From Cohnella mopanensis (GTDB lineage Bacteria > Bacillota > Bacilli > Paenibacillales > Paenibacillaceae), in contig NZ_JAKRWM010000001.1 in assembly GCF_022352055.1 (NCBI RefSeq), forward strand, positions 434,001 through 498,000: DNA of 64,000 nucleotides. The letters are read 5' to 3'. The notes below the pieces were generated by a model. The model did not search any database, was not told where the DNA came from, and saw nothing but the letters and a program-made list of their open reading frames with translations. Position numbers and translations under genes: made by a program. Shown piece by piece: positions 51,601 to 60,327 of the stretch. The stretch's first letter is position 1. Each line of letters begins with the position of its first letter.

Positions 51601-52404
51601 ATGTCGCAGAAAATTACCGTAGCCGTAGCAGGAGCAGGCGGACGCATGGGCCGTGAAGTCGTTAGAATGGTATTGGAAGATCCCGAGCTGCAGTTAGTCG
51701 CAGCGATAGGTAAATCTACGGGACCTGTTGACGCCGGTACGCTTGTCGGAAAACCGGATACCGGCGTTATCGTTTCCGCCGACTTAGCCGATGCGTTGTC
51801 GGCTAGCCGACCTGACGTGCTCGTCGATTTTACGAATCCGAAATCAGCAATGCCCAATACGGAAACGGCGCTAGCTTACGGCGTTCGTCCCGTCATCGGC
51901 ACAACGGGCTTTACTCCCGAGCAGATTGCCGATTTGGACAAGCAATGCCGCGAGCTAGGCATCGGCGGATTGATCGCGCCTAACTTCTCGATCGGGGCGA
52001 TCCTGATGATGAAATTTTCCGCTATGGCTGCCAAGTATTTTCCCCATGTGGAAATCATTGAATACCACGGCGACCAAAAATTAGATGCCCCTTCGGGAAC
52101 ATCCGTCAAAACAGCCGAGTGGATATCCGAAGCTCGTCAAGAGCTGCGTCAAGGAAATCCGCATGAAGAAGAGCTCATCGAAGGAGCCAGAGGCGGCTAT
52201 TACAACGGATTCCGCATACATAGCGTACGGTTACCGGGTGTATTTGCTCAGCAAGAGGTTGTGTTCGGCGCATTCGGACAAACCTTGAAAATCCGTCACG
52301 ATTCTTATGACCGGGCAGGATACATGCCAGGCGTAAATACGGCGATTAAGAAAATTATGTCCGTTACCGGAATGGTATACGGCTTCGAGCACTTTTTGGA
52401 TTAG
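51601..52404 (+). CDS. dapB: 4-hydroxy-tetrahydrodipicolinate reductase
   Basis: 267 residues from ATG 51601. NAD(P)H motif VAGAGGRMGRE at the N-terminus, VIGTTGF, APNFSIGAILMM and the catalytic EYHGDQKLDAPSGTSVKTAEWI region. It makes tetrahydrodipicolinate for lysine and peptidoglycan synthesis and for spore dipicolinate. GGTGATCGC precedes ATG. mgsA follows after 27 nt. Confidence 0.97.
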   Translation: MSQKITVAVAGAGGRMGREVVRMVLEDPELQLVAAIGKSTGPVDAGTLVGKPDTGVIVSADLADALSASRPDVLVDFTNPKSAMPNTETALAYGVRPVIGTTGFTPEQIADLDKQCRELGIGGLIAPNFSIGAILMMKFSAMAAKYFPHVEIIEYHGDQKLDAPSGTSVKTAEWISEARQELRQGNPHEEELIEGARGGYYNGFRIHSVRLPGVFAQQEVVFGAFGQTLKIRHDSYDRAGYMPGVNTAIKKIMSVTGMVYGFEHFLD

Positions 52405-52431
52405 CAACCTGACGAGAAGAGAGGGATTTCC

Positions 52432-52854
52432 ATGATAGATATCGCACTTATCGCGCATGATCGCAAGAAAGACGAGATGGTGAATTTTGCTGTCGCATAT
52501 GAACATGTATTGCAGCATCATCGCTTATATGCAACAGGAACGACGGGTACTCGAATTATGGAGAGCACTTCCTTAAACGTACATAGGTTCATGTCCGGCC
52601 CGCTCGGCGGCGACCAACAAATCGGAGCTAGGGTAGCAGAGAATACGATGGATCTCATTCTCTTCTTCAGGGATCCTCTAATGGCGCAACCTCACGAGCC
52701 CGATATCATCGCATTGCTGCGTCTTTGCGATGTACAAGGAATTCCGGTCGCGACGAACGTCGCTACGGGAGAGTTGCTGATTAAAGCGTTGGAGCGCGGG
52801 GATTTCGCATGGCGTGAGCTAGTACATAAATATAAACCTGGAATAGAAGGATGA
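52432..52854 (+). CDS. mgsA: Methylglyoxal synthase
   Basis: 140 residues. Converts dihydroxyacetone phosphate to methylglyoxal and phosphate. The phosphate-site ATGTTGTRI, the [12 protein letters not shown] loop and catalytic Asp in LILFFRDPL (Asp near residue 83) are conserved. It forms one unit with bshB1 (7 nt gap) and bshA, whose product bacillithiol helps to detoxify methylglyoxal. Confidence 0.96.
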   Translation: MIDIALIAHDRKKDEMVNFAVAYEHVLQHHRLYATGTTGTRIMESTSLNVHRFMSGPLGGDQQIGARVAENTMDLILFFRDPLMAQPHEPDIIALLRLCDVQGIPVATNVATGELLIKALERGDFAWRELVHKYKPGIEG

Positions 52855-52861
52855 GAGCTAG

Positions 52862-53572
52862 ATGACGGCTAACTCACAAGATCAACTGGACATACTCGTA
52901 TTCGCAGCTCATCCGGACGATGCCGAGATCGGAATGGGCGGCACGATCGCCAAGCAGGTCAGAGACGGACTGAAAGTCGGCATCATCGATCTTACTTTTG
53001 CCGAGATGTCCTCCAACGGTAACGTGGAGACGCGTCAACGTGAAGCGGTTGAAGCTTCCGCCGTACTTGGATTGACCGTTCGCGACAATCTCGGACTGCC
53101 GGACAGGGGACTTGCCGTCCATCGGCAACAGACGGACTTGATGGTTGCCGCGATTCGGAAACACCGTCCTCGGCTTGTTTTTGCTCCTTATTTCGTGGAC
53201 CGGCATCCCGATCATATTTCTTGCAGCCGCATGGCCGAAGAAGCGGTATTTAACGCTAAGCTCAGACGATATATGCCGGAGCTGCCTGCTTGGACGATCG
53301 AGCAGTTATTTTTCTATTTTATTAATGATGCCCATACTCCGCAGTTGCTGGTGGACATTAGTGACGTACAGGGAATTAAGATGAATGCATTGCAGGCTTA
53401 TCGTTCGCAGTTCATGCCGGAAGGCAGCGAAGTAGACTGGGTTGAAACTCCGTTGACCGGAGCGTACCTGGACAATATTGTGGCAAGAGACCGTTTGCTT
53501 GGACAAGCTAAAAAATATAAATACGCGGAAGGCTTTATCGCCAAAGGTCCGATAACGCTTGAACGCTTCTAA
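52862..53572 (+). CDS. bshB1: Bacillithiol biosynthesis deacetylase BshB1
   Basis: 236 residues. Zinc-dependent LmbE-type deacetylase with AHPDDAEIGMGGT (metal ligands) and HPDH near residue 115. It deacetylates GlcNAc-malate made by BshA, the second step of bacillithiol synthesis. Overlapping operon context with bshA 57 nt downstream confirms the role. Confidence 0.95.
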   Translation: MTANSQDQLDILVFAAHPDDAEIGMGGTIAKQVRDGLKVGIIDLTFAEMSSNGNVETRQREAVEASAVLGLTVRDNLGLPDRGLAVHRQQTDLMVAAIRKHRPRLVFAPYFVDRHPDHISCSRMAEEAVFNAKLRRYMPELPAWTIEQLFFYFINDAHTPQLLVDISDVQGIKMNALQAYRSQFMPEGSEVDWVETPLTGAYLDNIVARDRLLGQAKKYKYAEGFIAKGPITLERF

Positions 53573-53629
53573 TGACGATTAATAAGGGAATATACTAATG
53601 AATGGCGCATCTAGGAAGGAGGGGTCGAC

Positions 53630-54793
53630 ATGAATCGTCCGTTAAGGATAGGTATTACTTGTTATCCATCGCTCGGGGGCTCTGGCGTCGTTGCGACAGA
53701 GCTGGGCAAGCTGTTGGCCGAGAAAGGTCACGAAATCCATTTTATTACACATAGCATGCCGTTTCGATTAGGCAAATTCCACCGCAACATTTTCTATCAC
53801 GAAGTAGAAGTGTCGGATTATTACGTGTTCCGTTATCCTCCATACGATTTGTCCTTAGCCAGTAAAATGAATCAGGTCGCGAGGCTGCAGAAGCTTGATT
53901 TACTCCACGTCCACTATGCCGTGCCCCATGCGGTGTGCGCGATCTTGGCGAAGCAGATGGCCGGGGATGATCTTAAAGTCGTAACGACGCTGCATGGAAC
54001 GGATATTACCGTATTGGCACAGGATGAGACGCTTAAGGACATTATTCGGCTAGGTATTCGGCAGAGCGATGCGGTAACCGCGGTAAGCCGCGATCTGATC
54101 AAGGAAACGCGCGAGCTGTTGGATATTCAAGAACCAATTGATTTAACTTATAACTTTGTGGATAAAAGGATTTATTATCCTCGCGAATGTACGGACTTGC
54201 GCAGGGATTACGCGGATCCGAACGAGAAAGTGCTGATGCACATTTCTAATTTCAGACCCGTCAAGCGGACTGTAGACGTGGTCGATATATTCGCCAAAGT
54301 CAATGCCAAGACTCCTTCTAGGCTCGTCCTAGTTGGAGAAGGGCCGGATTTGCCGAAAATACAGACGAAGATCCAATCGATGGGCCTCTCGCATCGCGTT
54401 CACTTTCTGGGTAAACAGGACGATGTCGCTCAGGTGATCTCCATTGCGGATCTGATGTTGCTTCCTTCGGAGAAGGAAAGCTTCGGATTGGTCGCTTTGG
54501 AGGCGATGGCTTGCGGAGTGCCGACTATCGGCTCCGTAGCGGGCGGCATTCCGGAGCTCGTGCAAGATGGCAAGACAGGGTTCCTATCAGCTATCGGGGA
54601 TACCGATGGCATGGCGAACAACGCATTGAAGCTACTGACTAACGAGAAGTTATACGCGGATTTTAGGGAAGCATGCATACAGAGGGCTCATCATGTGTTT
54701 TGCGATGAGCTTATTACCTCGCAATACGAAGAAATTTATTATCGCGTGCTCGGAATGCCCCTCCCGACCCCTGTCCCTGTATGTAATGTTTAA
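53630..54793 (+). CDS. bshA: Bacillithiol glycosyltransferase BshA (GlcNAc-malate synthase)
   Basis: 387 residues, GT4 retaining glycosyltransferase. N-terminal GITCYPSLGGSGVVATELG binds the acceptor; the C-terminal LLPSEKESFGLVALEAMACGVPTIGS loop binds UDP-GlcNAc. It joins GlcNAc to malate, the first step of bacillithiol synthesis. Strong AAGGAGGGG site before ATG 53630. The third enzyme, bshC, is not in the window. Confidence 0.96.
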   Translation: MNRPLRIGITCYPSLGGSGVVATELGKLLAEKGHEIHFITHSMPFRLGKFHRNIFYHEVEVSDYYVFRYPPYDLSLASKMNQVARLQKLDLLHVHYAVPHAVCAILAKQMAGDDLKVVTTLHGTDITVLAQDETLKDIIRLGIRQSDAVTAVSRDLIKETRELLDIQEPIDLTYNFVDKRIYYPRECTDLRRDYADPNEKVLMHISNFRPVKRTVDVVDIFAKVNAKTPSRLVLVGEGPDLPKIQTKIQSMGLSHRVHFLGKQDDVAQVISIADLMLLPSEKESFGLVALEAMACGVPTIGSVAGGIPELVQDGKTGFLSAIGDTDGMANNALKLLTNEKLYADFREACIQRAHHVFCDELITSQYEEIYYRVLGMPLPTPVPVCNV

Positions 54794-54838
54794 TAGGCGG
54801 GTTCGCGCGAGCGACTGCACAACCGGAGGAACGAGCGG

Positions 54839-56155
54839 ATGTTAGAAAAGGAAGACGAATTGTTATGGACCGAAGGGCTAGATATCGTTCGCAGGTTAGA
54901 AGCGGGAGGTTATCAAGCCTATTTGGTCGGCGGGTGCGTCAGAGATCGGTTGCTCGGCAGGGCGATCCATGATATCGACATCGCCACTTCGGCGACCCCA
55001 GACGAAGTGACGGGCTTGTTCGCCCGGACTTTGCCGACTGGAATCAAGCATGGCACGGTGACGGTATTGGAAGGCGGCCGGTCTTACGAAGTGACGACGT
55101 TCCGTCAGGAATTCGGTTATTCCGATTCGCGGAGACCGGATGAAGTGGCGTTCGTGCTAGACGTTAGCGAAGATCTGGCAAGACGGGATTTTACGTTTAA
55201 CGCGATGGCGATCGGGTCCGACGGCGAAGTCGTCGATCCTTTCGGCGGCCAGGACGCTTTGCGCGCGGGTGTCGTGGCGTGCGTAGGAGAGGCTTCCGAA
55301 CGCTTTAGCGAAGATGCGCTAAGGATGATTCGAGCAATTCGCTTCGCGGCTGAATTCGATTTCGACCTGCTGCCCGATGTCTGGCAGGCGATCGTTGCGC
55401 ACCGGTCTAAGCTGAAACATGTTGCGATCGAAAGGATCAGCTCCGAATGGGATAAAATGATGGCGGGAAGCGGGCCCGAGCAAGCGTGTCACTACTTGTT
55501 CAAGAGCGGCTTGCTCGAGCATGTGATCGATCCTTTGCCGGAAGCCTTTAAGTCGGCAGCCGAGCGATATCGCTATAATCGGCTCTCATGGGAATGGGAT
55601 CGTTGGGGCGTCGCTTACTCCGATGAGGGGTCGATGGGCAATCTATCGCAGCTTCCTTCGATATCCGATACTGATTTGCGGTGGGCGGCGTTACTTACGG
55701 GCATGGCTCTTAGCGAAGGGGACTGCTTGGAGTTATGCCAAAAGCTTCGCCTAAGCGGACGCAGATCGCTCCGCATTGCGGGAATCGTTGGTTTGAACGG
55801 ACAATTGGATTTTACGGATGAGGATTCCCTCTGGGAAAGCTGGACTCTGGCCGTTCTAGCGCGCGGACGTTCGATAGCCGAGGACTGGATTGGGATGAGC
55901 GAGGGATGCGAGAATGAAGCCGTGCCATCGTTCAAGATCTGGTTGGAGGAAATGCCGGTAACCGCAATCGCGGATTTGAACGTTCGCGGTGATGAGCTGT
56001 CTCGCTTTCTGAATAGACGACCGGGGCCATGGGTAGCAGAGATGCTTCAATCGTTGCTGGAAGGCGTAGCGTTCGGGACATTGCTTAACGATAAAAGCTC
56101 ATTGCTCTCGGAAGCGGCGATACAAAGTACGGAAAGCAGGGAAGAGGAACGATGA
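54839..56155 (+). CDS. cca: CCA tRNA nucleotidyltransferase
   Basis: 438 residues, class II. YLVGGCVRDRLLGRAIHDIDIATSA supplies the GG and DxD catalytic residues; RRDFTFNAMAI and the RMIRAIRFAAEFDF motif follow. It adds or repairs the 3' CCA end of tRNAs (the tRNA-Pro in this window already encodes CCA). ATGA overlap with birA. GGAGG upstream supports ATG 54839. Confidence 0.96.
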   Translation: MLEKEDELLWTEGLDIVRRLEAGGYQAYLVGGCVRDRLLGRAIHDIDIATSATPDEVTGLFARTLPTGIKHGTVTVLEGGRSYEVTTFRQEFGYSDSRRPDEVAFVLDVSEDLARRDFTFNAMAIGSDGEVVDPFGGQDALRAGVVACVGEASERFSEDALRMIRAIRFAAEFDFDLLPDVWQAIVAHRSKLKHVAIERISSEWDKMMAGSGPEQACHYLFKSGLLEHVIDPLPEAFKSAAERYRYNRLSWEWDRWGVAYSDEGSMGNLSQLPSISDTDLRWAALLTGMALSEGDCLELCQKLRLSGRRSLRIAGIVGLNGQLDFTDEDSLWESWTLAVLARGRSIAEDWIGMSEGCENEAVPSFKIWLEEMPVTAIADLNVRGDELSRFLNRRPGPWVAEMLQSLLEGVAFGTLLNDKSSLLSEAAIQSTESREEER

Positions 56156-57138
56156 GCAACGATAGTTTGCTAAGCCTATTAGAAGCAGAGGCTGGACAAT
56201 ACGTTTCCGGCGAAGAAATCAGCCGAAAGCTGAATGTGAGCAGAACGGCGATCTGGAAGCAGGTACGCAAGCTGGAGGCGAACGGTTATCAGATCGATGC
56301 CGTGCCCCGCCTGGGGTATCGATTAACCGGGAAGCCTTCCCGCTTGTCGATTCAAGAGTTGCTTCCTAAACTTAGGACGAAACAATTCGGACGCCAACTG
56401 CATGTGATGGATGTTGTTTCTTCAACTCAGGACGAGCTTCGCAAGTTAGCGGAGCAAGGCGCTGCCGAAGGAACGCTGGTCATCGCTGAGCAGCAGACGA
56501 ACGGACGAGGGAGAATGGGACGCCACTGGGTGTCTCCGGCAGGTAAAGGAGTATGGATGAGCCTGCTGCTCCGTCCTCCGGTTCCGTTGCAATGGACGCC
56601 TCAATTGACTTTGCTGGCTGCCGTGGCGCTAAGCAGAGCGATCTCCCGCGTCGTCCCCCTCGAAATCGGGATCAAATGGCCGAACGACCTTCTCGTCGGC
56701 GGCAAAAAAATTAGCGGAATCTTGCTGGAGTCTGCGGCCGAAGACGAGAGACTGCGATATGTCGTCGTTGGTCTCGGTATATCCGTAAACCTAGAGGCAG
56801 GGGATTATCCGGCAGAATTGTTGGAGAAGGCCATATCATTAAAGATGGCTTCGGGTGAAACGGTCAATCGAAGCGAATTAATCGCCTGCATACTCGAAGA
56901 ATTCGAACGGCTATACGAGCTGTATTTGGAGCAGGGCTTTGCGCCGATACGTTCGTTATGGGAAGCGCATTCGGTAACTCTCCATAACGAGACATTACTA
57001 TATACGCCGCAAGGTTCCATTACTGGCATACCGACAGGGCTGGACGATTCCGGCGGTTTGAAGGTCGAGTTGGCAGACGGAACCCGACGCACGATCTATT
57101 CCGCGGAAATAGGGGATGCTAAGGTTGGCGGTTCATAG
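56152..57138 (+). CDS. birA: Biotin operon repressor / biotin-protein ligase
   Basis: 328 residues, bifunctional form. An N-terminal winged helix (about residues 5-62, GEEISRKLNVSRTAIWKQVRKLE) binds DNA; the ligase domain has QQTNGRGRMGRHWVSPAGKGVWMS, KWPNDLLVGGKKISGIL and a C-terminal SH3-like domain (GLDDSGGLKVEL). It biotinylates carboxylases and represses biotin genes. Same gene order cca-birA-pan as in B. subtilis. Confidence 0.97.
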   Translation: MSNDSLLSLLEAEAGQYVSGEEISRKLNVSRTAIWKQVRKLEANGYQIDAVPRLGYRLTGKPSRLSIQELLPKLRTKQFGRQLHVMDVVSSTQDELRKLAEQGAAEGTLVIAEQQTNGRGRMGRHWVSPAGKGVWMSLLLRPPVPLQWTPQLTLLAAVALSRAISRVVPLEIGIKWPNDLLVGGKKISGILLESAAEDERLRYVVVGLGISVNLEAGDYPAELLEKAISLKMASGETVNRSELIACILEEFERLYELYLEQGFAPIRSLWEAHSVTLHNETLLYTPQGSITGIPTGLDDSGGLKVELADGTRRTIYSAEIGDAKVGGS

Positions 57139-57164
57139 ACGGCAAACCCGAATTCTGTTATAAT
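57136..57164 (+). promoter_or_regulatory. Sigma-A promoter of the panBCD leader
   Basis: TAGACG (57136-57141), 17-nt spacer, TATAAT (57159-57164); it starts at the birA stop codon. Four of six and six of six consensus bases. Confidence 0.72.
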
Positions 57165-57170
57165 CTCTGT

Positions 57171-57378
57171 GCAAGGTGGTATCGCTTCAACGTGAACCGC
57201 ACTTGCCCAGTGATGATTAACGTAATGATGCACTAATGATCAATGCAAGTTACGGCAATACCGTCAATGATTCGCGGCGGATTCTGCTCTGAGCCGAAAG
57301 GACCGAGACAGAAGGACGTGAAGGACGTTCTATGTTGAATGGCGACCTTTTTTGCTCATGGGCAAAATAGGTTTTTTT
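57171..57378 (+). promoter_or_regulatory. Structured panBCD leader RNA with terminator (candidate attenuator or pan motif)
   Basis: About 205 nt of leader before panB. First hairpin: GCAAGGTGGT (57171-57180) with ACCGC and CTTGC (57196-57206), ten pairs with one bulged A. Later hairpin: AGGACGT / ACGTTCT (57313-57319 with 57325-57331). The leader ends in an intrinsic terminator (57345-57378). AAAGG at 57297-57301 can pair with CCTTT at 57346-57350 and so compete with it. Leaders of panB operons in Firmicutes are known to carry the pan motif, a hairpin with bulged adenosines; I cannot confirm identity by eye. Confidence 0.65.
57345..57378 (+). terminator. Intrinsic terminator upstream of panB
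   Basis: ACCT and TTTTGC (57345-57355) pair with GCAAAA and AGGT (57362-57372) with a single mismatch, loop TCATGG, then seven T. It lies 37 nt before the panB start. Confidence 0.75.
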
Positions 57379-57414
57379 GTTGTTAATTATTGTAAATTAT
57401 TGGAGGATACCCCC

Positions 57415-58278
57415 ATGAAACAAGCTTTGACCTTACCGAAACTGAAGGCAATGAAAGCCCAGGATAAGCCGATCGCCGTGTTGACGGCATACGACTACCC
57501 TTCCGCGATGTTAGCGGAAGAAGCAGGCGTAGATCTTATTCTGGTCGGCGATTCGTTAGGTAACGTGGTGCTCGGGTACGATACGACGGTTCCCGTAAAG
57601 CTTGAAGACATGATTTATCATACTCGTGCCGTTGTCCGGGGAGCCCCCCGTACGATGGTCGTAACGGATATGCCGTTCGCTACTTACCGGCTTGGTCCGG
57701 AGGCAACTTTGCGCAACGCAGCCAAGATCATGCAAGAAGGCGGCGGGCATGCGGTTAAGCTTGAAGGCGGAGAAGAACTGTCCGAGGAAATCCGCTTGCT
57801 TACTTCGGCAGGAATTCCCGTCCTCGGACATCTGGGATTAACGCCCCAGTCCGTTCTCCAGATCGGTGGCTACAGAGTACAGGGTAAGACCGACGAAGAA
57901 GCTGAGAAGCTGTTGAGAGACGCCAAGGCGCTCGAACGGGCCGGAGCATTCGGTATCGTGCTGGAGCTCGTTACGGAGGAGCTGGCGGCGGCTGTGACGC
58001 AATCGATCGATATACCAACGATCGGGATCGGAGCAGGTCGAGGCTGCGATGGCCAAGTGCTCGTGTTCCATGATATTCTTCGTTACGGTTCCGGTATTCG
58101 GGATAAGAAGATGGTGAAGAGTTACGCGAATATCGGAGACACGATCCGAACCGCCATAACCGAATACGTGGACGAAGTGAAAACAAAAGCTTTTCCGGAG
58201 GAGAAGCATTCCTTCCCGTCAAGTCAATCCTCTGCTCAAACCTTAACTACCCAATTATATGGAGGAGAAGGGAAATGA
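57415..58278 (+). CDS. panB: 3-methyl-2-oxobutanoate hydroxymethyltransferase
   Basis: 287 residues from ATG 57415 with TTGGAGGA upstream. First step of pantothenate synthesis: ketoisovalerate to ketopantoate. TAYDYPSAMLAEEAGVD, VGDSLGNVVLGYDTT (metal Asp), KLEGGEEL and HLGLTPQSVLQIGGYRVQG are conserved, as is the GIGAG loop near the C-terminus. ATGA overlap with panC. Confidence 0.97.
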   Translation: MKQALTLPKLKAMKAQDKPIAVLTAYDYPSAMLAEEAGVDLILVGDSLGNVVLGYDTTVPVKLEDMIYHTRAVVRGAPRTMVVTDMPFATYRLGPEATLRNAAKIMQEGGGHAVKLEGGEELSEEIRLLTSAGIPVLGHLGLTPQSVLQIGGYRVQGKTDEEAEKLLRDAKALERAGAFGIVLELVTEELAAAVTQSIDIPTIGIGAGRGCDGQVLVFHDILRYGSGIRDKKMVKSYANIGDTIRTAITEYVDEVKTKAFPEEKHSFPSSQSSAQTLTTQLYGGEGK

Positions 58279-59183
58279 ATCTAAAAATCGTTCGCACGAT
58301 CGTCGAACTAAGGCAAGAAATCGCCGATTATCGATTGTCTAAGCCGGTTAATCCGTCCGTCGGCTTCGTTCCAACGATGGGCTTCCTGCATGAAGGCCAT
58401 GCAAGTTTGATACGACAATCTTCCGCGAGCAACGGTCTAACCGTCCTTAGCATTTTCGTCAATCCGACCCAATTCGGACCCGGCGAAGATTTGGATAAAT
58501 ATCCGCGGGATGAACAAAGAGATCTTCGAATCGCGGCCGATTCCGGCGCCGATCTCGTATTTATGCCATCCGTGCAGGAAATGTATCCTAATCGAAGATT
58601 AACGACGGTCACCGTCTCTGAAGTAACCGATCGATTATGCGGAGCGAGCCGCCCCGGCCATTTTGATGGGGTCGCGTTGGTCGTCGCCAAGTTGCTCAAT
58701 ATCGTACAACCGGATCGTGCCTATTTTGGCTTGAAGGATGCCCAACAGATCGCCGTTATTGCGAGTATGGTGCAGGATTTGAATATTCCGGTCGAGATCG
58801 TCCCTTGTCCCATCGTTCGCGAGCCGGACGGATTGGCACTCAGCTCGAGGAACGTCTATTTAGAGCCTGAGGAAAGAAAGCAAGCTCTAATCCTGTCCCA
58901 ATCGTTGTCGCAAGCGGCGGAATGGATACATGAAGGGTTGACGTCTAGCCAACTCGTTCAACGTCTTAAAGACGAGATCAACCGGTCTCCACTCGCGGAT
59001 ATTGATTACGTAGACATTCTGAAGTATCCTGATCTAGGTCCGATTGAAGCTGATAAGCAGCTTAGCGAGGTGGATAACCGTGTGTTAATCGCGGTTGCCG
59101 TTCGATTCGGTAAAACGCGTCTTATCGACAATAGGCTGTTAAATCCAGCGGAAGTAGGTGCTCAATTATGTTTCGCCAAATGA
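58275..59183 (+). CDS. panC: Pantothenate synthetase
   Basis: 302 residues. Joins pantoate and beta-alanine with ATP. Nucleotide motifs [16 protein letters not shown] (HxGH), [26 protein letters not shown] and LSSRNVYL. Overlaps panB by 4 nt and panD by 16 nt. A C-terminal extension ([15 protein letters not shown]) contains the panD start region. Confidence 0.97.
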   Translation: MNLKIVRTIVELRQEIADYRLSKPVNPSVGFVPTMGFLHEGHASLIRQSSASNGLTVLSIFVNPTQFGPGEDLDKYPRDEQRDLRIAADSGADLVFMPSVQEMYPNRRLTTVTVSEVTDRLCGASRPGHFDGVALVVAKLLNIVQPDRAYFGLKDAQQIAVIASMVQDLNIPVEIVPCPIVREPDGLALSSRNVYLEPEERKQALILSQSLSQAAEWIHEGLTSSQLVQRLKDEINRSPLADIDYVDILKYPDLGPIEADKQLSEVDNRVLIAVAVRFGKTRLIDNRLLNPAEVGAQLCFAK

Positions 59184-59551
59184 TGAAAGCCAAAATACAT
59201 CGCGCTACGGTAACGGAAGCGAACTTAAATTACGTCGGCAGCGTGACGATCGACCAAGATTTGCTTGAACTGGTCGATATTTTGCCTGATGAGAAAGTTC
59301 AGATCGTCAACAATAATAATGGTGCCCGGTTCGAGACTTATGCGATCGCGGGACCAAGAGGTTCGGGTGTCATCTGTTTGAACGGAGCAGCCGCAAGGCT
59401 TGTACAGCCTGGAGATCTAGTCATTATCATCAATTACGGCTTGATGTCCGACGAGGAAGCCCGTCGTCACCAACCGAAAGTGGCGATATTGGATGAACGA
59501 AATCAAGTTGTCAAATTGTTGGCGGGAGAACCGCATTCGACCGTTTTGTAA
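59168..59551 (+). CDS. panD: Aspartate 1-decarboxylase
   Basis: 127 residues. Pyruvoyl enzyme that makes beta-alanine; the self-cleavage site is the Gly-Ser bond in YVGSVTID near residue 25, and RFETYAI and GAAARL follow. Start ATG 59168 or ATG 59180, both inside the end of panC, so panCD is translationally coupled. Confidence 0.96.
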   Translation: MFRQMMKAKIHRATVTEANLNYVGSVTIDQDLLELVDILPDEKVQIVNNNNGARFETYAIAGPRGSGVICLNGAAARLVQPGDLVIIINYGLMSDEEARRHQPKVAILDERNQVVKLLAGEPHSTVL

Positions 59552-59657
59552 GACGTATGAAACCGCACCTTGAAACGCAGAATGAGCAGTACAGTTTCAA
59601 TCCGAAGCTGTTGCTTACGAAGCCGATTGTGCAAACAATCGTGTAGGGGGGACGATA

Positions 59658-60296
59658 ATGATTCGTCAATGGTTCGCTACAATGAACGATGTGCTCGACG
59701 ACCTTATCTTGCGGTATCCGCATGCAACCGGTAATGAAAAAAATGATCTACAGCAACAATTGGACATGCTCAAAACGCTAAGTGATGATATTATTGAGTC
59801 ATGGTTACAGTTTGAAGACAAGATGGGATTATTTCGTGACCTGCAACAGCAATCTTCTTCCATCGCTCCTGAACCGCATAAATTTCTGGCCTCGTTCGTC
59901 AAAGGACAAGGATATTTCAAGCTCCATATGTTCAAGCATGCCTCGGACCAACTGGAAGACGCCGTTACCTCCTACCCGGATTTCGTATGCGCGCGATTAT
60001 TTCTAGCCATGTCGCGAATGCACCTGAAACAGTGGAATGAAGCCCAACGGCATTTCCAATTGATCGCGGCCATCGCGGACGAAAGCAGGCTGCAAGCGAT
60101 CGCTTATAATGCACTTGGCTGCATACAAGCCATCTATGCGCACTTGGATCAAGCGCAAAGTTATTTTATTAAGGCGCTTGAGACCGATCCCGCATTCCTA
60201 GATCCTAAAATGAATCTGGAGTCGGTTCAGCAAGGAAACGGACAATTACAGCTTCAATTCGGAAGCGCGGAGTTACAAACGTTAGTCCAAGTGTAA
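59658..60296 (+). CDS. Tetratricopeptide repeat protein
   Basis: 212 residues; GGGGGGA at about 59646-59651 precedes ATG 59658. N-terminal helical segment (MIRQWFATMNDVLDDLILRYPHATGNEKNDLQQQLD), then TPR-like pairs (KGQGYFKLHMFKHASDQLEDAVTSYPDF; LFLAMSRMHLKQWNEAQRHFQLIA; NALGCIQAIYAHLDQAQSYFIKALETDPAF). No catalytic motif. Not closely similar to the TPR protein before dapB. Partner unknown; it sits between panD and dinG. Confidence 0.82.
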   Translation: MIRQWFATMNDVLDDLILRYPHATGNEKNDLQQQLDMLKTLSDDIIESWLQFEDKMGLFRDLQQQSSSIAPEPHKFLASFVKGQGYFKLHMFKHASDQLEDAVTSYPDFVCARLFLAMSRMHLKQWNEAQRHFQLIAAIADESRLQAIAYNALGCIQAIYAHLDQAQSYFIKALETDPAFLDPKMNLESVQQGNGQLQLQFGSAELQTLVQV

Positions 60297-60327
60297 TCGC
60301 CCGTACCGGAAGGAAAGGAAGTCAGGA

